A stretch of 64,000 nt of DNA from assembly GCA_017416245.1 (NCBI GenBank), contig JAFQCX010000010.1, positions 1 to 64,000 of the forward strand, read 5' to 3'. Positions 34,342 through 41,315 of the stretch are shown in pieces. The stretch's first letter is position 1. Each line of letters opens with the position of its first letter. The notes beneath the pieces were generated by a model. That model was given only the letters and a program-made list of their open reading frames with translations, had not been told where the DNA came from and did not search any database. The position numbers and the translations under genes were made by a program. Source of the stretch: Oscillospiraceae bacterium (GTDB taxonomy: Bacteria; Bacillota; Clostridia; Oscillospirales; Oscillospiraceae).

Positions 34342-35628
34342 ATGGAATATATTCTGATCGTATTTTTATTGCTGGGTTCCGCATTCTTCTCCGGCACGGA
34401 AATCGCCTATACCTCTTTGAGCAAGCTGAAGGTCAAAAAAGAGGACAAGAAGCAGACCCCCACCGAAAAACTGGTTAGTTTCATTTACAACCACTATGAT
34501 TTCGCATTGTCCACTGTCCTGGTTGGCAACAACCTGGTAAACATCGCCGCCACCTCCGTTGCAACGGTTTTGGCGGTAAATCTGGCCGCCACTATGGCCA
34601 TTACCGGCGAGGTCGCTTCGTCCATCGTTACTGTGGTCATGACCATCGTCATTCTGGTGGTGGGCGAGATCACCCCCAAGATGGTAGCCCGGCGCATCGC
34701 CGAGCCCTTTGCCAAAATGGCAGCCTACCCCCTGCTGATCCTTATGATCGTATTCTTCCCTGTGGTGCTGCTTACTTCCGGAATTGTGAAGGTTCTCAGC
34801 ATTTTATGGAAGAAGGCCGCCGATCAGGAGGTCACCATCACCGAGGAAGAACTGGAAAATCTGCTGGACACCGCAGAGGACGAAGGTGTCATTGACGAAA
34901 ACGAAACAGAGCTTCTGCAATCTGCTTTGGAATTTACCGATATGGACGCCGGCGATATTCTGACTCCCAGAATCGATGTTATCGGTTTTGAGATCAATAC
35001 GCCCATTGAGGAGATACTCTCTGTCATTTCCGAGTCCCAATTCTCCCGTTATCCTGTGTATGAACGAAGCGTTGACCACGTAGTGGGTATTCTGTATGTA
35101 AAGCATCTGCTGAAGGAGCTGGCTGTTAACAAGACCGTTAATCTGCAAGAGCTTCTTTTGCAGCCTGTTTTCATTCCCAAGTCCATGCATTTGCATGAAA
35201 TTATGAACGAATTCCGTTCTCACCAGACCCATATGGTCGTGGTTGCCGACGAATACGGCGGTATCGAAGGTATCGTTACCATGGAGGATGTTCTGGAAGA
35301 GCTGGTTGGTGACATTTGGGACGAAAATGACGATATCGTCAACGAATGGCAGAAGATCACCGACAACCGCTATGAGTGCTCCGGCGATATGAACCTCAGC
35401 GACTTTATGGACGAGCTGGGGCTGGACGAGGATGAATTGGACACCGACTGCGCCACCGTTGGCGGATGGACAGTGGAGATGATCGGTTCGATGCCTGTCC
35501 CCTTTGATTCCTTTGATTATCAGAACTACACTGTACTGGTAATGCAGGTGGATGAGGACAGCCACAGAATCCTGCGGCTTCTTGTCTTAAAGCACGAGCT
35601 GGCGGAAGATAAGAAGAAAGTATTCTAA
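34342..35628 (+). CDS. CNNM/hemolysin family transporter, full form
   Basis: 428 residues. DUF21 domain (FFSGTEIAYTSLSKLK, VVGEITPKMVARR), a CBS pair (FSRYPVYERSVDHVVGIL, HMVVVADEYGGIEGIVTMED), and a C-terminal CorC_HlyC domain from about residue 345. Probably a divalent cation (magnesium) exporter or regulator, as in the CNNM/CorC family. GGAGGGCGG precedes the ATG. Tandem paralogue of the gene upstream, and ended by a terminator. Confidence 0.9.
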   Translation: MEYILIVFLLLGSAFFSGTEIAYTSLSKLKVKKEDKKQTPTEKLVSFIYNHYDFALSTVLVGNNLVNIAATSVATVLAVNLAATMAITGEVASSIVTVVMTIVILVVGEITPKMVARRIAEPFAKMAAYPLLILMIVFFPVVLLTSGIVKVLSILWKKAADQEVTITEEELENLLDTAEDEGVIDENETELLQSALEFTDMDAGDILTPRIDVIGFEINTPIEEILSVISESQFSRYPVYERSVDHVVGILYVKHLLKELAVNKTVNLQELLLQPVFIPKSMHLHEIMNEFRSHQTHMVVVADEYGGIEGIVTMEDVLEELVGDIWDENDDIVNEWQKITDNRYECSGDMNLSDFMDELGLDEDELDTDCATVGGWTVEMIGSMPVPFDSFDYQNYTVLVMQVDEDSHRILRLLVLKHELAEDKKKVF

Positions 35629-35643
35629 TATGTTATCCGAACA

Positions 35644-35680
35644 TAAAAAGGCTTGACCGAGAGGTCAAGCCTTTTGCTTT
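35644..35680 (+). terminator. Terminator, GGCTTGACC family copy 3
   Basis: AAAAAGGCTTGACC pairs with GGTCAAGCCTTTTG around loop GAGA, 15 bases after the CNNM stop. Confidence 0.85.
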
Positions 35681-35681
35681 T

Positions 35682-35809
35682 GCGGCGGGAGCAAGCCCCC
35701 GCCCTACGATGCAGGGGATGGATTTCCCGTCCTCTGCAAGCGAACGAGCAATGCTCGCCCCTACCGAAGACGCTATCTGCTTTGTAGGGGCGACCATTGG
35801 TCGTCCGTT
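35682..35809. repeat. Family B palindromes, three units
   Basis: Three units run in a row: CGGGAGCAAGCCCCCGCCCTAC, a GAGCAATGCTCGCCCCTAC unit, and GTAGGGGCGACC ATT GGTCGTCCGTTA. The last unit abuts the stop codon of the spoVAC fragment, as a similar unit does at 38501. With the fragment and promoter that follow, these fill the 381-base gap 35629-36009. Confidence 0.6.
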
Positions 35810-35894
35810 AAAACAATGTGGTGATCCAATAGATTAAGCCGTAGGCTACGCTGGCACTTACGCTGTACACGAGGATAAAACCCTCTGCTTGTGT
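35808..35894 (-). pseudogene. spoVAC 3'-end fragment 1
   Basis: The minus strand reads TQAEGFIL, then VYSVSASVAYGLIYWITTLF and stop. This aligns with the C-terminus of the intact SpoVAC at 40143 (EGFIL and VYGVSASVVYGIIYWITTLF), with an in-frame loss of 14 codons between the two parts. The final WITTLF-stop is identical. Homology begins at the same Glu codon as in fragment 2, and both fragments carry the same foreign TGCTTGTGTC flank. It is a relic with no start. Confidence 0.8.
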
Positions 35895-35926
35895 CTAATT
35901 AAGGCGCAGTATTTTTTATAAATAAC

Positions 35927-35955
35927 TTGCACTATTTATATCATCTTGCTAAAAT
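35927..35955 (+). promoter_or_regulatory. Sigma-A promoter of GH95
   Basis: TTGCAC, 17 bases, TAAAAT in AT-rich DNA, ending 54 bases before the ATG. Confidence 0.6.
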
Positions 35956-36009
35956 AAATATGGTGCATTTTTTCGTTGCAAAAAGTTCGGTTGGCAAAGA
36001 GGTGCTGAT

Positions 36010-38325
36010 ATGGAATATACAATACATGATTTGATTACGAAAAGGCCTGCTTCTGCATGTAAGATGCGATGGCTTGACAGCACGCCAATCGGTACGGGCA
36101 TCACAGGCGCTATGTTTTACGGCGGCATCTCCGCTGAGCATATTATCATCAACAGAAATGATTTCTGGTACGGTGGAAAAGATACGCCCGTGCCCGAAAT
36201 TTCAAGCTATATGGATGATATGCGCGCACTCAGAAAACAGGGTAAGTTTGCTGAAGCAACGGACATTATGTACAACGCCCTGCTTGACAAAAAGTACGGA
36301 ACAGCCCTTGCGAATATGCGTACCCTGGGCGACGTTACCCTTAGGCTTCCGTGCAACGGAATTTATAACGGTTACAGTCGAGTTTTACATATGGACACAT
36401 CAGAAGCTGAGGTCACCTATAAAATTGGTGATTCTTCGTTCAAACGCCGCTATGTTGCATCCCGCGTGCGGGATTTGATTGCAGTTGAACTCGAATCAGA
36501 CGAGGCGATTGAATTCAGCTTAAGCAGCGGGTTCTTTAGAAGTTACGAAACTACCCGCGAGGCGATGCTGCTGGAAAATGACAAAAAACATGCTGCGTAT
36601 CGTGCAGACGGTGACTGCTATATTTATTCATCCATGCACGAGGGTAAGTTTTTTGGAATCGTTTGTCGCGTCGTAACCGATGGATTTGCGAAGGTGAGCG
36701 AAAACGGCATTTCCGTTTCAAAAAGCAGGAAAACGCTCCTGTTAATAAAGGCGTTTTCCTGTGAAGACACACGGGAGGGTGGCGAGAACAACGCGGTTTC
36801 GGCTCTTAAATGCTGCCTAGGCAGCTATTGCGAAGTTTTCAAGGAAAATTTACCCACATATCAACGCTTTTATAACAGCGCCAACATTTCATTATATGAC
36901 GGAAATGTGTTCCACAGCAACGAAGAATTACTCGCCATCACAAGCGATACCAAGCTGAATCCTGAGCTTACAGAAAAGCTTTGGCGCTTTGGCAGATATC
37001 TATTCATAAGCGGCACTGCCGAGCATGGTCTGCCATTCCCCCTTTACGGATTATGGGTTGGTGGCTATGAATGTCGCTTTACCCATAATGTTGGGAATGA
37101 AAATGTCCAGAGCATATACTGGCATACCGGTGCGGGTGGTTTTTCGGAGCTTAACCGCGCGCTGATCAATTATTACTGCGACAGAATGGATCAATTCCGG
37201 GAAAATGCGCGAAATCTTTATAACTGCAACGGTATTTTCGTGGGAACATACACAACTCCGGTGAATGCGGCAATCGCTTGGTATGTTCCGGTTATTCTGC
37301 ACTTTAACGGGGTTGCAGGATGGCTTTCTCAGCATTTTTACAACTATTATCTCCACACAAGAGATGAGGTGCTGTTCGAGGAAAAAATTCTTCCGTTTAT
37401 GGTAGAGGCGGCAGCATTTTATGAGGATTTCCATTACGAGGATGAGGACGGCACATTCGTTCTATATCCTGCCGTCTCACCCGAAAATTCACCTGCTGAA
37501 TATTGTGAGCGCCATGCATTGCGCACTATGTACGCTACCGAAACTCCCACAGTTGAAGTTGCAATCTTAAAAGAGCTGCTTACAAATCTTCTTAAAGAAG
37601 CAAAGGTGAGGCCACAGCTTCGCGACAAGGCCGAAGCCTGGCAAAAACTTCTCGATAAATTGCCGCCATATCGCGTAAATGCGGACGGCGCAATCGCAGA
37701 GTGGATCCCTGAAGTCCATACGGATTTATATGACCACCGCCATATTTCCCATCTCTATCCGGTGTTCCCGGGAAGTGAGGTTAACAACGAAAACAATGCC
37801 CACCTGCTGCCGCATTTCAAAAAGGCACTCGACCTTAGAGAAAAAGGCTCGTTCTGTGGATGGTCAATGCCGCATATGGCGTCCGTTTATGCGCGGTTTG
37901 GCGATCGCGACAGCGTGTTCTACTACATGAATGCGCTGACCAAAGTGTGCTTGCTTAATAATTTCTTTACGTTATTATACGATTTCAGAGATATGGGCAT
38001 TACAGGCTATGACTGCGGTGATGAATCGCGAACCTGCGTGCAGCTTGATGCGCTTTTGGGCTTTACTAACATAGCCCAGGAGATGCTTATGTATACTTCA
38101 AACGATCTTGTAAAAATTCTGCCTGCTTGCCCGAAGGAATATAACAACGGAAGCGCGAAGCTCCATTTTTTCGATGGTGTTGTTGAGATGCACTGGAATA
38201 TTGCAAAGCAAGAGTGCCACGGCATTGTCACTGCGAAGAGAGATACACACTTCAAATTAGCATTACCCTTTGACAGTGGAAAACACAGTCTTAACTTGAA
38301 AGCAGGCGAAGCATTCGAGTTTTAA
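36010..38325 (+). CDS. GH95 family glycoside hydrolase
   Basis: 771 residues. Similar to GH95 (alpha-L-fucosidase/alpha-L-galactosidase). The N-terminal beta domain (GH65N_2 type) has IGTGITGAMFYGG and INRNDFWYGG. The (alpha/alpha)6 catalytic domain follows, with the family signature HRHISHLYPVFPG at about 576-588 and GWSMPHMASVYAR. No signal peptide, so it is intracellular. Codon use and base composition are AT-richer than the flanking core genes. AGAGGTG precedes the ATG. spoVAC 3' fragments lie on both sides, suggesting acquisition by insertion. The sugar preference is uncertain. Confidence 0.85.
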   Translation: MEYTIHDLITKRPASACKMRWLDSTPIGTGITGAMFYGGISAEHIIINRNDFWYGGKDTPVPEISSYMDDMRALRKQGKFAEATDIMYNALLDKKYGTALANMRTLGDVTLRLPCNGIYNGYSRVLHMDTSEAEVTYKIGDSSFKRRYVASRVRDLIAVELESDEAIEFSLSSGFFRSYETTREAMLLENDKKHAAYRADGDCYIYSSMHEGKFFGIVCRVVTDGFAKVSENGISVSKSRKTLLLIKAFSCEDTREGGENNAVSALKCCLGSYCEVFKENLPTYQRFYNSANISLYDGNVFHSNEELLAITSDTKLNPELTEKLWRFGRYLFISGTAEHGLPFPLYGLWVGGYECRFTHNVGNENVQSIYWHTGAGGFSELNRALINYYCDRMDQFRENARNLYNCNGIFVGTYTTPVNAAIAWYVPVILHFNGVAGWLSQHFYNYYLHTRDEVLFEEKILPFMVEAAAFYEDFHYEDEDGTFVLYPAVSPENSPAEYCERHALRTMYATETPTVEVAILKELLTNLLKEAKVRPQLRDKAEAWQKLLDKLPPYRVNADGAIAEWIPEVHTDLYDHRHISHLYPVFPGSEVNNENNAHLLPHFKKALDLREKGSFCGWSMPHMASVYARFGDRDSVFYYMNALTKVCLLNNFFTLLYDFRDMGITGYDCGDESRTCVQLDALLGFTNIAQEMLMYTSNDLVKILPACPKEYNNGSAKLHFFDGVVEMHWNIAKQECHGIVTAKRDTHFKLALPFDSGKHSLNLKAGEAFEF

Positions 38326-38403
38326 AAACAGCAGGATTATACCGAGATTTGGAAACATATTGAGAATAATCCATTGAAATATCTACTTAAAAAGGCACCG
38401 TGA
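38326..38403 (+). pseudogene. Possible REP-associated transposase C-terminal remnant
   Basis: Directly after the GH95 stop and in the same frame, 25 codons read KQQDYTEIWKHIENNPLKYL and then stop at 38401. DY-x-x-IW-x-x-I-x-x-NP-x-K is the usual C-terminal end of Y1/REP-associated tyrosine transposases in clostridia. A terminator and family B palindromes follow at once, the expected setting for such an element. It is a short match recognised by eye. Confidence 0.5.
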
Positions 38404-38420
38404 AATCACGGTGCCTTTTT
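38389..38420 (+). terminator. Terminator after GH95
   Basis: AAAAAGGCACCGTG pairs with CACGGTGCCTTTTT around loop AAAT (38389-38420). Confidence 0.8.
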
Positions 38421-38501
38421 GCGGGCGGATGATATCCGCCCCTACGATAACACGTAAAATGTACGATTGTTCATGTAGGGGCGGTTATCAACCGCCCGTT
38501 A
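38421..38501. repeat. Family B palindromes, two units
   Basis: GCGGGCGGAT GAT ATCCGCCCCTAC, then GTAGGGGCGGTT ATC AACCGCCCGTTA. They lie between the GH95 terminator and spoVAC fragment 2. Together with the transposase-like remnant, fragment 2 and the GH30 promoter they account for the 408-base gap 38326-38733. Confidence 0.6.
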
Positions 38502-38625
38502 CCATTTTATAAATCCAATAAAACAACCCATACACCACACTGGCACTCACACCATAGACGATCACCGGGCCGGCGATTGTAAACATCTTTGCGCCGACGC
38601 CCAGAATGAATCCTTCTGCTTGTGT
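38488..38625 (-). pseudogene. spoVAC 3'-end fragment 2
   Basis: The minus strand reads LTQAEGFILGVGAKMF, then TIAGPVIVYGVSASVVYGL and FYWI, before running into YKMVTGG and a stop made by the adjacent palindrome. From EGFILG to YWI it matches the intact SpoVAC almost residue for residue with no gap. It starts at the same Glu codon as fragment 1. No start codon or upstream part of the gene is present. Confidence 0.85.
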
Positions 38626-38656
38626 CAACTTAGGACCCATTATCTCATGAAAAACA

Positions 38657-38685
38657 TTGACACAAAAATGGTAATGTGATATATT
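38657..38685 (+). promoter_or_regulatory. Sigma-A promoter of GH30
   Basis: TTGACA, 17 bases, TATATT, ending 48 bases before the ATG. TTGACAC here and GTGTCAA at 38622-38628 form an inverted repeat at the edge of fragment 2. Confidence 0.65.
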
Positions 38686-38733
38686 TGCAAAGGAGTTGTT
38701 TATACCAATCTAATCCAAATAGGAGATGATTTT

Positions 38734-40098
38734 ATGAAGATTATAAAGTCCATACCGAGCCAAAATATTTATTTTGATGAAAATATAATAAAAGCAGGGA
38801 ATGCTCCCGAAAGTACCGAAATGTGTGTTGTAAACGTCTTTGATGAAATTGAATATCAATCTGTTTTGGGCTTTGGCGGCGCTTTTACAGAGTCTGCGGC
38901 TTATCTATATTCCTTACTTAACGATGAACAAAAGAAAAAATTTATGGAAAGTTATTTTTCACGCGAAAAAGGCATAGGCTATAATTTTGGCAGAACACAC
39001 ATAAATTCATGTGATTTTTCACTTGATATTTATACATATATTGAAGAGGGCGATACAGAACTTAAAACATTTAATATTGACCGTGACCGAAAATATATAA
39101 TTCCATTTATTAAAGATGCAATGCAGTATTGCTCTGACGAGCTTGTGATTTTCGCTTCCCCTTGGAGCCCACCTGCTTTTATGAAAGATAATGAAAGTTC
39201 TGTTAAAGGCGGCTCTTTAAAGGACGAATACAAAGAGGTTTGGGCAAGATATTATGCCAAATACATAAAAGCTATGGCAGCAGAAGGCATAAAAATTTCT
39301 GCAATTACTGTACAAAACGAGCCAAAAGCCAAACAGACTTGGGAAAGCTGTTATTATTCTCCGGAGGACGAAAAGGAATTCATCGAAAAGTACTTAGCTC
39401 CAACTCTTGAAAACGAGGGTCTTTCAGAAATAAAAATCATTATTTGGGATCACAATAAAGAGCGCGTTTACGATCGTAGCAAAAAGATTTTTGCTTCTGA
39501 AAAAGTTAAAAATCGTGTTTGGGGCGTTGGCCACCATTGGTACTCAGGCGATCATTTTGATGGTATACGTCTTGTACATGAAAAATTTGGAAAAGTGCTT
39601 ATCAGTACTGAAAACTGCGGCTCCATCAGAGAAGATGTATTCCAGCTCGCTGAGCGCTACGGCAAAGAGATCATCGGCGATTTCAGCAACTTCACCTCTG
39701 CTTTTTGCGATTGGAATTTGTTGCTGAGCGAAAATGGTGGACCTTTCCATAATCGCAGTGCTGAAACAACCGCTGTTGCCGGAGTCGTTTTTGAGGACAA
39801 GTCAAGTGGATGTTATGCACCTATACTTTTTGATACTGAGAAAAAAGAACTGGTTTTTACTCCCATATACTACTATATCGGACACTTTTCTAAATACGTT
39901 AGATTAGGTGCCAAGCGTATTGCTACCACTAAATATTCCGAGTATATACATACTATCGCTTTTAAAAATACTGATGACACCATCGTGCTCGTTGTAATGA
40001 ACACGGCAGATCAAACTATGCCGGCAATTATTCGACATAACGACGTTTGTACTCGCATTGATATTGAGGCGCACTCTATCGTAACCGCAATTTTATAA
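38734..40098 (+). CDS. GH30 family glycoside hydrolase (GBA1-like)
   Basis: 454 residues. A retaining clan GH-A enzyme related to glucosylceramidase GBA1 and beta-xylosidases of GH30. N-terminal GFGGAFTESAAYLYS and SPWSPPAFMKDN are family marks. The acid/base is Glu196 in VQNEPKAKQTWESC and the nucleophile is Glu293 in ISTENCG. A C-terminal beta-sandwich begins near 395. There is no signal peptide. The gene is clearly AT-rich: the 60-base line at 38941 has 21 G or C. It lies between spoVAC fragment 2 and the intact spoVAC, pointing to insertion. Exact substrate unknown. Confidence 0.88.
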   Translation: MKIIKSIPSQNIYFDENIIKAGNAPESTEMCVVNVFDEIEYQSVLGFGGAFTESAAYLYSLLNDEQKKKFMESYFSREKGIGYNFGRTHINSCDFSLDIYTYIEEGDTELKTFNIDRDRKYIIPFIKDAMQYCSDELVIFASPWSPPAFMKDNESSVKGGSLKDEYKEVWARYYAKYIKAMAAEGIKISAITVQNEPKAKQTWESCYYSPEDEKEFIEKYLAPTLENEGLSEIKIIIWDHNKERVYDRSKKIFASEKVKNRVWGVGHHWYSGDHFDGIRLVHEKFGKVLISTENCGSIREDVFQLAERYGKEIIGDFSNFTSAFCDWNLLLSENGGPFHNRSAETTAVAGVVFEDKSSGCYAPILFDTEKKELVFTPIYYYIGHFSKYVRLGAKRIATTKYSEYIHTIAFKNTDDTIVLVVMNTADQTMPAIIRHNDVCTRIDIEAHSIVTAIL

Positions 40099-40108
40099 GG
40101 CACATATT

Positions 40109-40141
40109 AAAAGGCTTGACCAAACTGGTCAAGCCTTTTGC
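40109..40141. terminator. Terminator, GGCTTGACC family copy 4
   Basis: AAAAGGCTTGACC pairs with GGTCAAGCCTTTTG around loop AAACT. It serves convergent GH30 and spoVAC. Confidence 0.85.
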
Positions 40142-40142
40142 G

Positions 40143-40580
40143 TTAAAATAAGGTGGTTATCCAATAAATAATGCCATATACTACAGAAGCAGATACGCCA
40201 TAGACGATAACAGGTCCTGCAATCGTAAACATCTTTGCACCCACGCCTAAAATAAAACCTTCGGTTTTGAATTCTACGGCGGGGGCGGAGATAGCGTTGG
40301 CAAAGCCGGTGATGGGTACCAGCGTTCCTGCGCCGGCGTGTTTGGCAATATCGTCGTACAGGCTCAGACCTGTGAGCAATGCCGAAAGAAAAATCAGCGT
40401 AATGCAGGTGGCAGTGCCTGCTCCCTCTTTTTCCAGCCCCAAAGCGGTATAGCCGTTCATGCAAAGCTGGCCGATGGCGCAAATAAACCCACCTACCAGA
40501 AACGCCTTTAGGCAATCCTTGCCGATTGGCGATTTGGGGGCCATACTATTTATCAGTTTTCCGTATTCTTTTTCCGTCAT
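40143..40580 (-). CDS. spoVAC: Stage V sporulation protein AC
   Basis: 145 residues. SpoVAC-type membrane protein, part of the SpoVA channel that moves dipicolinic acid into the forespore and out on germination. Support: CLKAFLVGGFICAIGQ, SALLTGLSLYD, HAGAGTLVPITGFAN, and EGFILGVGAKMF, with three or four membrane helices. I choose the ATG at 40580, seven bases after AGGAGGGA. That ribosome site lies in the 3' arm of the terminator-like hairpin behind rnc. No spoVAD or spoVAE is beside it, unlike the usual operon. Two decayed copies of its 3' end lie upstream in the window. Confidence 0.88.
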   Translation of the reverse strand: MTEKEYGKLINSMAPKSPIGKDCLKAFLVGGFICAIGQLCMNGYTALGLEKEGAGTATCITLIFLSALLTGLSLYDDIAKHAGAGTLVPITGFANAISAPAVEFKTEGFILGVGAKMFTIAGPVIVYGVSASVVYGIIYWITTLF

Positions 40581-40624
40581 AAGAAAATCCCTCCTGTGGT
40601 ATTTTTCCATACACAGGAGGGATT
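40581..40624 (-). terminator. Terminator of rnc, overlapping the spoVAC ribosome site
   Basis: On the minus strand AATCCCTCCTGTG pairs perfectly with CACAGGAGGGATT over 13 bp with a 13-base loop, followed by TTTTCTT and then the spoVAC ATG. The 3' arm contains AGGAGGGA, the spoVAC Shine-Dalgarno. Read-through transcripts should therefore have a masked ribosome site. Confidence 0.7.
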
Positions 40625-40631
40625 ATACATT

Positions 40632-41315
40632 TTATGCGTTGGGAAACACCGTTTCCATTGCAATACGGGCTGCATCCTGCTCTGCCCGTTTCTTGCTGGT
40701 GCCTGTTCCCTTTCCCACAACCGTTCCGTTCAGCGTTACCTCAACACAGAAGGATTTGTTATGGTCAGGGCCACTCTCCCCTACCAGCCGATAGCTGATC
40801 TGCTGGTTCTTCTTTTGCTGCACCAGCTCCTGCAGGGCAGTTTTATAGTCCACGTTCCGCAGCCTGCTCTGGGGCACATTGCACAGCACAAAGGTTTCAA
40901 TGAATCTTCGCGCTGCATCCATACCCCCATCCAAAAAGCAGGCAGCCAACACCGATTCCACGGCATCAGCAAGAATGGACGGGCGGTTTCTGCCGCCGCT
41001 TTGCTCTTCTCCGTGACCCAGCAGCAAATACTGCCCCAGCTCAATTCTCTCTGCGATCCTTGCAAGGCTGGCCTCGCAGACCATATCCGCCCGCATACGG
41101 GTCAAGTCGCCCTCCAGGCGGTCGGGAAAGGTTTTGTACAGATGCTCTGCAACCACCATACCCAGCACGGAATCTCCCAAAAACTCCAATCGCTCGTTGC
41201 TTTTCAGACTGTCGTGCCACTGCTCGTTGGCATAGGAGGAATGGGTCAATGCGTTTTGCAGCAGGGTGATATTCTTGAACTTATAGCCGATGGCGGCTTC
41301 CAGATCCTTAATCAT
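40632..41315 (-). CDS. rnc: Ribonuclease III
   Basis: 227 residues. It cuts double-stranded RNA in rRNA and mRNA processing. The signature NERLEFLGDSVLG is in the catalytic domain, and the double-stranded RNA-binding domain is C-terminal (DYKTALQELVQQKKNQQ, then KKRAEQDAARIAME). It overlaps plsX by 8 bases; the plsX-rnc order is common in Firmicutes, though acpP is missing between them here. AAAGGAG precedes the ATG. Confidence 0.95.
   Translation of the reverse strand: MIKDLEAAIGYKFKNITLLQNALTHSSYANEQWHDSLKSNERLEFLGDSVLGMVVAEHLYKTFPDRLEGDLTRMRADMVCEASLARIAERIELGQYLLLGHGEEQSGGRNRPSILADAVESVLAACFLDGGMDAARRFIETFVLCNVPQSRLRNVDYKTALQELVQQKKNQQISYRLVGESGPDHNKSFCVEVTLNGTVVGKGTGTSKKRAEQDAARIAMETVFPNA

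Noticed and set aside
35629..36009. Short regulatory RNA in the CNNM-GH95 gap
   Set aside because: The hairpins there are explained by a terminator, family B palindromes and the spoVAC fragment.
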